The notes beneath the pieces are model-generated. The model was not told the origin of the DNA. It searched no databases and was given only the letters and a program-made list of their open reading frames with translations. A stretch of 64,000 nucleotides of DNA, taken from the NCBI GenBank assembly GCA_003674045.1, contig PENC01000002.1:124001-188000 (forward strand), written 5' to 3'. Origin of the DNA: Streptomyces griseocarneus. GTDB lineage: Bacteria > Actinomycetota > Actinomycetes > Streptomycetales > Streptomycetaceae. Numbering within the stretch: position 1 is the first letter of the stretch; each line of letters starts with the position of its first letter. Of the stretch, positions 56,298-64,000 are shown piece by piece. Both the position numbers and the translations under genes were made by a program.

Positions 56298-58168
56298 CCA
56301 CCATGACCCCACACCCCACGAACCCTGACCCCGCAGCCTCCGGCACACCCACCGACCCCAGCGCCACCAACCCGAGCGCCACCGGCAACAACCGCATCGA
56401 AACCACGCCCGTCCTCCCCCTCCCACCCCGCGCCGCCCGCCTCCTCACCGGCCTCGGCGCCCTCCTCAGCGCCGCCGCCACCTTCCTCTCCTGGACCTGG
56501 ACCACCGCCTTCCCCGGCAACCTCACCGTCACCGGCTACCCCGGCGGACTCCAACTCCTCACCCTCACCGGCGCACTCCTCACCCTCGCCCACCTCCTCG
56601 CCACCCACCACACCCCAGGACTCCGCTGGCTCAACCCCACGGGCAGCCACCACGCCACCCTCCTCCTCGCGGCAGGCACCCTCGCCACCACCTGGTACAC
56701 CCTCATCGCCATCGCCGCACAACTCGGCGGACTCGCCAATCTCGAACCCGGCGGCTGGATCGCCGCCCTCACCACCCTGCTCGCCCTCACCGGCGCCCTC
56801 GGCCTCCCCATCGACCGCCGCACCGCCGGCTCCTACCCACCCGGCAACCGCCTCGCCACCGCACTCCACACCATCGACCGGACCGTACGCCCCGGCCACA
56901 CCACCCGCCCCCTCCCCACCCCACGCGCCCTCCCCGCCTGGGCGGAAATCCTCGTCATCGCCGCCGCGTTCGGCCTCGCCCTCTGCCTCGCCACCTACGG
57001 CATCGGCACCGCATACGGCGAACTCTTCACCGGCTTCCTCCTCCTCACCGGATTCGCCGCCCTCGCCCTCCGCTCCTCCGGCATCATCACCCGCCTCACC
57101 ACACTCACCCGCAAACACCGCACCATCACCATCACCGCCGCCTTTGTCTCCGCCGCCGTCTTCCCCCTCACCCAGTCCACCGACCAGTACACCCTCATCG
57201 CCGTCAACATCCTGATCTTCTCGACCGTCGCCCTCGGCCTGAACGTCGTCGTCGGCCTCGCCGGCCTCCTCGACCTCGGCTACGTCGCCTTCCTCGGCGT
57301 CGGCGCCTACACCGCCGCCCTCGTCTCCGGCTCCACCGCCTCCACCCTCGGCGTCCGCTTCCCCTTCTGGGCCGCACTCCTCACCGGCGCCGCCGCCTCA
57401 CTCGTCTTCGGCATCGTCATCGGCGCCCCCACCCTCCGCCTCCGCGGCGACTACCTCGCCATCGTCACCCTCGGCTTCGGCGAGATCTTCCGCCTCACCG
57501 TCGGCAATCTCAACGGCGAACTCGGCCCCTCCGTGACCAACGGCCCCAACGGCATCCCCAACATCCCCGACCTCATCCTCTTCGGTTACCGATTCGGCAC
57601 CACCCACCACCTCGCCGGAATCACCATCAGCCCCTTCGCCAACTACTACCTCCTGATGCTCCTCATCACCGTCCTCGTCGTCCTCGTCTTCAGCCGCGCC
57701 GAGAACTCCCGCATCGGCCGCGCCTGGATCGCCATCCGCGAGGACGAGACCGCCGCCACCGCCATGGGCATCAACGGCTTCCGCCTCAAACTCCTCGCCT
57801 TCGCCCTCGGCGCCACCCTCGCCGGCCTCGCCGGCACCGTGCAGGCCCACGTCACCTCCACCGTCGTCCCCGAGCAATACGTCTTCGCCGGCCCCGTGCC
57901 CCCCAACTCCGCCTTCCTCCTCGCCGCCGTCATCCTCGGCGGCATGGGCACCATCCGCGGCCCCCTCGTCGGCGCCGCACTCCTCTACCTCATCCCCGCC
58001 AAACTCCAATTCCTCCACGACTACCAACTCCTCGCCTTCGGCGCCGCCCTCATCCTCCTGATGCGCTTCCGCCCCGAAGGCCTCATCCCCAGCCGCAGGC
58101 AACAACTCGAATTCCACGAGGACTCCCCACCCACGACCACCCTCGGCATCACCAAGGCGGAGGCGTAG
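56294..58168 (+). CDS. livM: branched-chain amino-acid ABC transporter permease LivM (long)
   Basis: A 624-residue permease. The LivM core (about residues 290-600) has NILIFSTVALGLNVVVGLAG, DLGYVAFLGVGAYTAALVSG, LRGDYLAIVTLGFGEIFRLT and AAVILGGMGTIRGPLVGAAL. An extra N-terminal region of about 290 residues with several hydrophobic segments is present, longer than typical E. coli LivM (about 420). GTG at 56294 overlaps the livH stop; ATG at 56303 is an alternative. The Leu codon bias to CTC is strong here. Confidence 0.92.
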   Translation: MTTMTPHPTNPDPAASGTPTDPSATNPSATGNNRIETTPVLPLPPRAARLLTGLGALLSAAATFLSWTWTTAFPGNLTVTGYPGGLQLLTLTGALLTLAHLLATHHTPGLRWLNPTGSHHATLLLAAGTLATTWYTLIAIAAQLGGLANLEPGGWIAALTTLLALTGALGLPIDRRTAGSYPPGNRLATALHTIDRTVRPGHTTRPLPTPRALPAWAEILVIAAAFGLALCLATYGIGTAYGELFTGFLLLTGFAALALRSSGIITRLTTLTRKHRTITITAAFVSAAVFPLTQSTDQYTLIAVNILIFSTVALGLNVVVGLAGLLDLGYVAFLGVGAYTAALVSGSTASTLGVRFPFWAALLTGAAASLVFGIVIGAPTLRLRGDYLAIVTLGFGEIFRLTVGNLNGELGPSVTNGPNGIPNIPDLILFGYRFGTTHHLAGITISPFANYYLLMLLITVLVVLVFSRAENSRIGRAWIAIREDETAATAMGINGFRLKLLAFALGATLAGLAGTVQAHVTSTVVPEQYVFAGPVPPNSAFLLAAVILGGMGTIRGPLVGAALLYLIPAKLQFLHDYQLLAFGAALILLMRFRPEGLIPSRRQQLEFHEDSPPTTTLGITKAEA

Positions 58169-58173
58169 ACCCC

Positions 58174-59093
58174 ATGCCCACCACCCACCACGCCCCCGCC
58201 ACCCCAGCAACACCCGGCACCCCGGACACCCCCGTCCTCACCGCCACCGGCGTCACCATGCGCTTCGGCGGACTCACCGCCGTCCACGCCGTCGACCTCA
58301 CCGTCCACCCCAACGAGATCGTCGGCCTCATCGGCCCCAACGGCGCAGGAAAAACCACCTTCTTCAACTGCCTCACCGGCCTCTACCGCCCTACCGAAGG
58401 CACCGTCGCCTACCGCAACACCGTCCTCCCGCCCAAACCCCACCTCGTCACCCGCGCAGGCATCGCCCGCACCTTCCAGAACATCCGCCTCTTCGCCAAT
58501 ATGACCGTCCTCGAAAACGTCCTCGTCGGCCGCCACACCCGCACCCACGAAGGACTCTTCGCCGCACTCCTCCGCGGCCCCCGCTTCCACCGCGCCGAAA
58601 CCGAATCCACCCGACGCGCCATGGAACTCCTCGCCTTCACCGGCCTCGACCGCAAAGCCGAACAGCTCGCCCGCAACCTCCCCTACGGAGAACAACGCAA
58701 GCTCGAAATCGCCCGCGCCCTCGCCAGCGACCCCGGACTCCTCCTCCTCGACGAACCCACCGCCGGCATGAACCCCCAGGAGACCCGCACCACCGAAACC
58801 CTCGTCCACGCCATCCGCGACCAGGGCACCGCCGTCCTCGTCATCGAGCACGACATGCGCTTCATCTTCAATCTCTGCGACCGCGTCGCCGTCCTCGTCC
58901 AGGGCGAAAAACTCGTCGAAGGAACATCCGAGACCGTCCAGGCCGACGAACGCGTCATCGCCGCCTACCTCGGCACCCCCTTCGACGACGCACCCGGCCA
59001 GGAGGAAATCGCCGAAGTCGAGGCGGCGGAAGCCCAAGCCGACGCGACCCGCGCCGGAACAGAGACCGGAGAGACCGGACCAGAGGAGGAACG

Positions 59094-59097
<4 letters not shown>
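58174..59097 (+). CDS. livG: branched-chain amino-acid ABC transporter ATPase LivG
   Basis: A 307-residue ATP-binding protein. Walker A is GLIGPNGAGKTTFFNCLTG, signature region LPYGEQRKLEIARALA and Walker B LLLLDEPTAGMNP. The LivG family has a typical insertion around NIRLFANMTVLENVLVGRHT. Its first 17 residues are Pro/Thr-rich and variable. The C-terminal acidic tail (QEEIAEVEAAEAQADATRAG) exceeds the family core. The stop overlaps livF by 4 bp (ATGA). It hydrolyses ATP for the LivHM channel. Confidence 0.96.
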
Positions 59098-59810
<713 letters not shown>

Positions 59811-59838
59811 GCTTCTCCCAGAAATACCGCGATATGCG

Positions 59839-59872
59839 AAAAGGGCCCGCGGAGGGAAACGCGGGCCCTTTT
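59839..59872. terminator. bidirectional intrinsic terminator after livF
   Basis: AAAAGGGCCCGC (59839-59850) pairs perfectly with GCGGGCCCTTTT (59861-59872). A GC-rich stem flanked by A4 and T4 terminates both livF (plus) and the ANTAR regulator (minus), which converge here. Confidence 0.9.
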
Positions 59873-59896
59873 CGATACGGATTTCAACGGGGGCTA

Positions 59897-60547
59897 TTAC
59901 TCCCCCTTCGACGTCTTCTTCTCCTCGGCGTCCTCGATGACCGCCTCCGCCACCTGCTGCATCGACATCCGGCGGTCCATCGACGTCTTCTGGATCCACC
60001 GGAAAGCGGCCGGCTCGGTCAGCCCGTACTGCGTCTGCAGAATGCTCTTCGCCCGGTCCACGAGCTTCCGCGTCTCCAGCCGCTGGGAGAGGTCGGCGAT
60101 CTCCTTCTCCAGGGCCCGCAGCTCGGTGAACCGGGAGACGGCCATCTCGATGGCCGGGACCACGTCGCTCTTGCTGAACGGCTTCACGAGGTACGCCATC
60201 GCGCCCGCGTCCCGGGCGCGCTCGACGAGGTCGCGCTGCGAGAAGGCGGTGAGCATCAGGACGGGGGCGATCGAGTCACCGGCGATCTGCTCGGCGGCGG
60301 AGATCCCGTCCAGGATCGGCATCTTCACGTCGAGGATCACCAGGTCGGGCCGGTGTTCGCGCGCGAGCGCGACCGCGGTCTCACCGTCGCCCGCCTCGCC
60401 CACGACGGAGTAGCCCTCTTCCTCCAGCATCTCTTTGAGATCGAGCCGGATGAGGGCCTCGTCCTCAGCGATCACGACGCGGGTGGTGTGGGGCGGGGTG
60501 TGCGGCTGCTCGTCGTCGACGGGCGGCGTGGGCTCGGCGGCGGTCAC
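59897..60547 (-). CDS. pdtaR: ANTAR-domain response regulator (PdtaR-like)
   Basis: A 216-residue response regulator. Its receiver domain (about 22-140) has VVIAEDEALIRLDLKEML, the phospho-acceptor Asp in DLVILDVKMP, and Lys in YLVKPFSKSDV. The C-terminal ANTAR domain (RKLVDRAKSILQTQYGLTEP through AFRWIQKTSMDRRMSMQQVA) binds RNA hairpins to prevent transcription termination, as in PdtaR of mycobacteria. GTG at 60545-60547 follows TGAGGAGAC. No cognate histidine kinase is seen nearby; in PdtaR systems it lies elsewhere. Confidence 0.93.
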   Translation of the reverse strand: MTAAEPTPPVDDEQPHTPPHTTRVVIAEDEALIRLDLKEMLEEEGYSVVGEAGDGETAVALAREHRPDLVILDVKMPILDGISAAEQIAGDSIAPVLMLTAFSQRDLVERARDAGAMAYLVKPFSKSDVVPAIEMAVSRFTELRALEKEIADLSQRLETRKLVDRAKSILQTQYGLTEPAAFRWIQKTSMDRRMSMQQVAEAVIEDAEEKKTSKGE

Positions 60548-60638
60548 GGGTCTCCTCAGTCGGGACGGTACTGCTGTACGAGCCTACCTGCGGGACTGTC
60601 GCCGCCCCGACAAGGTAAGCTGTTCGCGCTCACCCCTA

Positions 60639-60721
60639 GCCGGGTTGGTGGAACGGTATACACGGAGGTCTCAAACACCTCTGCCCGAAAGGGCTTGCGG
60701 GTTCGAATCCCGCACCCGGCA
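60639..60721 (+). tRNA. tRNA-Leu (anticodon CAA)
   Basis: Acceptor GCCGGGT (60639-60645) pairs with ACCCGGC (60714-60720), discriminator A at 60721. The anticodon loop CTCAAAC gives anticodon CAA (reads UUG) closed by GAGGT/ACCTC. A long variable arm (class II, as in Leu tRNAs) contains CTGCCCGAAAGGGCTTG, and the T-arm is GCGGGTTCGAATCCCGC. CCA is not encoded. Confidence 0.95.
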
Positions 60722-60806
60722 CACAGCAACAAACCGGACGATCCCATTCTCGTGAACCTCGTCCATTTCACACTCCGCGCACACATCCTTCACGCACGGT
60801 TGTGTC

Positions 60807-61595
60807 ATGCAGATGCACGGCACGGAAGTGCGCCAGAAGGCCCTCACCCTCCTGCGCGGCGGCGCCAAGAACGCGGACGTCGCTCGCGCCCTCAATGTCC
60901 CACTCGGCACGGTCAGCTACTGGCGGCACGTGGACCGATCGAAGCGCGGCGAATGCCCTGGGGCCCATAACCCCAGGTGCCCACGGTGTGATGGGCGCGA
61001 ACTCGACGAGGCTGCGTACGCCTACTTACTGGGGCTCTACCTCGGCGACGGCCACATCATCCAGTACGCCGGGCATCGCGTGCCGAGCCTCATGATCACG
61101 TGTAGCGACTGCTGGCCCGGTCTGATGGACGACTGCGAGAAGGCCATGCGCGCAGTCCTCCCCGACAACTCGGTCTGCCGCGTCCGCAGCAAGGGGTGCC
61201 ACAACGTGAAGATCTATTCCAAGCACCTCTGGTGCCTATTCCCCCAGCACGGCCCCGGCAAGAAACACAACCGCCGCATCGCCCTGGAGCCTTGGCAGCA
61301 GCAGATCGTGGACGAGTACCCCTGGGAGTTCATCCGCGGACTCGTCCACTCCGACGGCTGCCGCATCACCAACTGGACCACCAAGGTCGTCGGCGGGGTA
61401 CGCAAGCGCTACGAGTACCCGCGGTACATGTTCGCCAACAAGTCCGACGACATTCGCAAGCTCTACTGCGACACGCTCACCAAGGTGGGAGTTCAGTGGA
61501 GCACCCTGGCCCGCGGCAGCGACCCGTTCAACATCTCCGTCGCCCGCAAGGAATCCGTAGCCCTCATGGACGCCCACATCGGCCCCAAGTACTAG
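60807..61595 (+). CDS. free-standing LAGLIDADG homing-endonuclease-like protein with N-terminal HTH
   Basis: A 262-residue protein. The N-terminus (about 5-45: VRQKALTLLRGGAKNADVAR through VPLGTVSYWRHVDR) is a homeodomain-like HTH. A Cys cluster C-x7-C-x2-C (50-61) follows. There are two LAGLIDADG-type motifs: YLLGLYLGDGHI (73-84, Asp81) and FIRGLVHSDGCR (175-186, Asp183), both with the acidic residue needed for metal binding. It does not interrupt a gene or intron, but lies 85 bp downstream of tRNA-Leu, a common insertion context. It may be an active homing endonuclease or a domesticated regulator; WhiA at 5130 is a LAGLIDADG-derived regulator too. Start ATG 60807 or 60813. Confidence 0.8.
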   Translation: MQMHGTEVRQKALTLLRGGAKNADVARALNVPLGTVSYWRHVDRSKRGECPGAHNPRCPRCDGRELDEAAYAYLLGLYLGDGHIIQYAGHRVPSLMITCSDCWPGLMDDCEKAMRAVLPDNSVCRVRSKGCHNVKIYSKHLWCLFPQHGPGKKHNRRIALEPWQQQIVDEYPWEFIRGLVHSDGCRITNWTTKVVGGVRKRYEYPRYMFANKSDDIRKLYCDTLTKVGVQWSTLARGSDPFNISVARKESVALMDAHIGPKY

Positions 61596-61601
61596 CGAAG
61601 C

Positions 61602-63023
61602 TCACTCCTCCCCGATGTGATGCACCCGGACCAGGTTCGTCGTGCCCGCCACCCCCGGCGGGGAACCCGCCGTGATGATGACCATGTCGCCCGGCTGACA
61701 GCGGCCGATCCGCAGCAGGTACTCATCCACCTGCTCGACCATTTCATCCGTCGTCTGGACCATCGGCCCCAGGAACGCTTCCACGCCCCACGTCAGGTTG
61801 AGCTGAGCCTGCGTCGCGCGTTCCGGAGTGAACGCCAGAAGCGGGATCGGTGAGCGGTACCGCGACAACCGCCGTGCCGTATCACCGGATTGGGTGAAGG
61901 CCACCAGGTACTTCGCCCCCAGGAAGTCGCCCATTTCCGCGGCGGCTCGGGCGACCGAGCCGCCCTGGGTGCGGGGCTTGCCGCGTTCGGAGAGCGGGGG
62001 GAGGCCCTTGGCCAGGAGGTCTTCCTCGGCGGCCTGGACGATGCGGCCCATGGTCCTGACCGTCTCGATCGGATATTTCCCGACGCTGGTCTCGCCCGAG
62101 AGCATGACCGCGTCCGTGCCGTCGATCACCGCGTTGGCCACGTCGGAGGCCTCCGCGCGCGTGGGGCGGCTGGCCTCGATCATCGACTCCAGCATCTGCG
62201 TGGCCACGATCACCGGCTTCGCATTGCGCCTCGCCAGCTTGATCGCACGCTTCTGCACGATCGGGACCGTTTCCAGCGGCATTTCGACGCCCAGGTCGCC
62301 GCGGGCGACCATGAGGCCGTCGAAGGCGTCGACGATCGCGTCGAGGTCCTCCACAGCCTGGGGCTTCTCGATCTTCGCGATGACGGGGAGGCGGCGGCCC
62401 TCCTCGTCCATCACACGGTGCACGTCCTCGATGTCGCGGCCGCTGCGGACGAAGGAGAGGGCGATGATGTCGGCGCCCGTCCTGATCGCCCAGCGGAGAT
62501 CGTCGACGTCCTTCTCGGAGAGAGCGGGGACGGAGACGGCGACTCCGGGGAGGTTGAGGCCCTTGTGGTCGGAGACCATGCCGCCCTCGATGACGATGGT
62601 CCGTACGCGCGGGCCGTCGACCGCCGTCACCTCCAGGGTGACCCGGCCGTCGTCGACGAGGATGCGCTCGCCCCTGGCGACGTCCGCGGCCAGACCGGCG
62701 TAGGTCGTGCCACACATGTGGCGGTCGCCCTCGATGTCCTCGACGGTGATGGTGAACTCGTCACCGCGTTCAAGAAGTACGGGGCCTTCACGGAATCGCC
62801 CGAGGCGGATCTTCGGGCCTTGAAGGTCGGCGAGGACCCCGATGCTGCGGCCTGCCTCTTCGGCGGCCTTGCGCACCCGCCGGTAACGCGTCTCGTGGTC
62901 GGCGTAGCTGCCATGGCTGAGGTTGAAGCGGGCGACGTCCATTCCGGCCTCGACGAGCGTCTTGATCTGCTCGTACGAGTCGGTGGCCGGGCCCAGGGTG
63001 CAGACGATTTTCGCTCGGCGCAT
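61602..63023 (-). CDS. pyk: pyruvate kinase
   Basis: Final glycolytic enzyme, phosphoenolpyruvate plus ADP to pyruvate plus ATP. The 473-residue protein has the N-terminal MRRAKIVCTLGPATDS, RFNLSHGSYADHETR and the LADLQGPKIRLGRF loop. The catalytic lysine segment VIAKIEKPQAVEDLDAIVDA, MVARGDLGVEMPLETVPIVQ and ATQMLESMIEASRPTRAEAS are family signatures. ATG 63021-63023 is preceded by AAGGT. Second Streptomyces pyruvate kinases are known, so this may be one of two. Confidence 0.97.
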   Translation of the reverse strand: MRRAKIVCTLGPATDSYEQIKTLVEAGMDVARFNLSHGSYADHETRYRRVRKAAEEAGRSIGVLADLQGPKIRLGRFREGPVLLERGDEFTITVEDIEGDRHMCGTTYAGLAADVARGERILVDDGRVTLEVTAVDGPRVRTIVIEGGMVSDHKGLNLPGVAVSVPALSEKDVDDLRWAIRTGADIIALSFVRSGRDIEDVHRVMDEEGRRLPVIAKIEKPQAVEDLDAIVDAFDGLMVARGDLGVEMPLETVPIVQKRAIKLARRNAKPVIVATQMLESMIEASRPTRAEASDVANAVIDGTDAVMLSGETSVGKYPIETVRTMGRIVQAAEEDLLAKGLPPLSERGKPRTQGGSVARAAAEMGDFLGAKYLVAFTQSGDTARRLSRYRSPIPLLAFTPERATQAQLNLTWGVEAFLGPMVQTTDEMVEQVDEYLLRIGRCQPGDMVIITAGSPPGVAGTTNLVRVHHIGEE

Positions 63024-63085
63024 GGCACGACCTTATGACCTACCGGCGGGTAGAGAATTCGCCAGCCGGAACTGCCCAACGTCCG

Positions 63086-63118
63086 TTGAGTAAAAGCTTG
63101 TTGACAATTAGTGAAACG
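63086..63118. promoter_or_regulatory. AT-rich stretch upstream of pyk
   Basis: The 63086-63118 segment (TTGAGTAAAAGCTTGTTGAC then AATTAGTGAAACG) is notably AT-rich for this genome, about 65-95 bp before the pyk start. It probably contains the pyk promoter, but I could not place both hexamers with confidence. Confidence 0.4.
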
Positions 63119-63167
63119 TGCACGGGGGTGCTCCGATGAGCGCGCGGCGCACTCCCCGCGCGGCGTC

Positions 63168-63869
63168 TCACAAGGCCGGAGGTGTCATGGTCAGACGGGC
63201 ATTGACCTGCGCGTAGACGGTCTGGCGCTGGGGTTCGAGGTCGAGCGCGGGTGCGGGGGGCGCGCCCGCGTACCCAGCGGCGCGTGCCATACCGCCGGGC
63301 GCGGCCAGGGGGACGACGGGTGCGGCGTTCTCGGCGCCGATGTCGGCGAGTTCGAGCAGGGCGACGATGCGGGAGCCGAGGGCTTCGGCGTATTCGCGGG
63401 CTCGCTGTACGGCGTCGCGGACGGCGTGCTGGCGGACTTCGCGGTGTGCGGGCGAGTCGGGGCGCAGCGCCCACCAAGGGCCGTCGACGCTGGTGAGGTC
63501 GAGGGCGGCGAGGCGGGTGGTGAGTTCGCCGAGTGCGGTGAAGTCGGCGAGGGTCGCGGTGAGGTGGACGGTGCCGTGGTAGGCGTGGACGCGTTCGTGG
63601 CGGCCGCGTTCGGTGAGTTGCGGGGTGATGGTGAGGGTGCCGGTCTGGAGTTTTTCGACGGCGTCGCCGTAGGACTTGATGAGGTCGAGGGCCTGGTTGT
63701 TGCGGCGGGTGAGGTCGCCCAGGGTGCTGGTGCGGTCGGTGCCGCGGGCGTTGAGGGTGATGCCGAGGTGGGCGATTTCGGGGTCGACGTCGAGGCGGGC
63801 TTCACCGCGGACGGAGAGGCGGGGGGTGTCGGGCGTGCCGTAGGGAAGGGGGGCGGTGGGTGCGGTCAT
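63168..63869 (-). CDS. SIMPL-domain protein
   Basis: A 233-residue protein of the SIMPL (DUF541/Oxidative stress defense) family. Landmarks are LSVRGEARLDVDPEIAHLGI, NNQALDLIKSYGDAVEKLQT, YHGTVHLTATLADFTALGEL, RAREYAEALGSRIVALLELA and the closing VYAQVNARLTMTPPAL. No signal peptide or TM is seen at the chosen ATG (63867-63869). Function unknown; homologues are linked to oxidative-stress response or signalling complexes. It is upstream of pyk on the same strand. Confidence 0.88.
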   Translation of the reverse strand: MTAPTAPLPYGTPDTPRLSVRGEARLDVDPEIAHLGITLNARGTDRTSTLGDLTRRNNQALDLIKSYGDAVEKLQTGTLTITPQLTERGRHERVHAYHGTVHLTATLADFTALGELTTRLAALDLTSVDGPWWALRPDSPAHREVRQHAVRDAVQRAREYAEALGSRIVALLELADIGAENAAPVVPLAAPGGMARAAGYAGAPPAPALDLEPQRQTVYAQVNARLTMTPPAL

Positions 63870-63909
63870 GCTGGCCAGGGTCCCACGGGACCCGCCCTCC
63901 GGGGCTCCG

Positions 63910-63928
63910 CCGGGGGCTACGCCCCCGG
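63910..63928. repeat. CCGGGGGC-TAC-GCCCCCGG hairpin
   Basis: Perfect 8-bp arms with a 3-nt loop, upstream of the SIMPL gene. Same arms as at 14778-14796 and 53788-53806. Confidence 0.75.
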
Positions 63929-63956
63929 ACCCCGTTGTGGTGCGGACCGTGGTCCC

Positions 63957-64000
63957 GTTTGTGCCCACCCGTTCCGCCATGCGGAACGCCTGCCCACAAA
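63957..64000. repeat. inverted-repeat element, partial at window end
   Basis: The reverse complement matches the element at about 14704-14748: TTGTGGGCA, then GCGTTCCGC, a short loop, GCGGAA and TGGGCACAA. GTTCCGC/GCGGAAC forms the inner stem. It runs to the window edge. Confidence 0.65.

Overview
This window is a stretch of chromosome from a Streptomyces or very close relative. The DNA is very GC-rich, starts are often GTG, and stop-start overlaps (GTGA/ATGA) are common. The genes include WhiA, a mycothiol-dependent MDMPI-family protein, SPW_0924, an ANTAR response regulator and T7SS-like WXG proteins. The order pgk-gap, M14 peptidase, whiA-yvcK-rapZ-uvrC, uvrA, uvrB, coaE, rpsA, polA, liv operon, pdtaR-like, pyk matches the conserved core order I recall for S. 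coelicolor around SCO1946-SCO2014. That synteny is from memory and was not computed.

Layout. 1-5 kb (minus): N-terminal half of pgk, gap, and a large secreted zinc carboxypeptidase. 5-10.1 kb (minus): the whiA operon uvrC-rapZ-yvcK-whiA. 10.3-13.6 kb: a secreted papain-like cysteine protease with a membrane-anchored partner, a divergent HTH regulator and a Rieske lipoprotein. 13.7-21.9 kb: sugar kinase, uvrA, an MDMPI-family protein, an MBL hydrolase, an MFS transporter and TerC. 22-28.6 kb: two TerD-family genes, uvrB, a GDPD phosphodiesterase and ogt. 28.8-39.1 kb: an accessory island (below). 39.2-50.8 kb: coaE, a PAC2 protein, rpsA, a methyltransferase, hrpB, small proteins and polA. 50.9-59.8 kb (plus): an FdhF/YdeP-type oxidoreductase, a PaaI-like thioesterase and a five-gene branched-chain amino-acid ABC transporter. 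59.9-64 kb: an ANTAR regulator, tRNA-Leu(CAA), a free-standing LAGLIDADG protein, pyk and a SIMPL-domain protein.

The most unusual region is 28.8-39.1 kb. It holds a WGR/beta-propeller gene interrupted by a 1-nt shift at a C6 tract. Next is a two-gene operon with a small EACC1-like protein translationally coupled to a 1250-residue caspase-SF1 helicase fusion. Then comes a TIR-NB-ARC (NLR-like) protein whose C-terminal domain recurs as a separate protein encoded divergently next door. Last is a tightly overlapped three-gene WXG/type VII-like operon. EACC1 and TIR/NLR architectures belong to bacterial conflict (anti-phage or self-killing) systems, so I read this as a candidate defence island. 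The particular combinations here are worth testing.

Four DNA-repair genes (uvrA, uvrB, uvrC, ogt) plus polA lie within 43 kb. Several dispersed repeats sit only in intergenic spaces: four copies of a REP-like element with a conserved 24-bp core, and a family of CCGGGGGC-NNN-GCCCCCGG hairpins. Strong inverted repeats mark many operon ends. No insertion sequence, CRISPR array, rRNA or prophage was seen.
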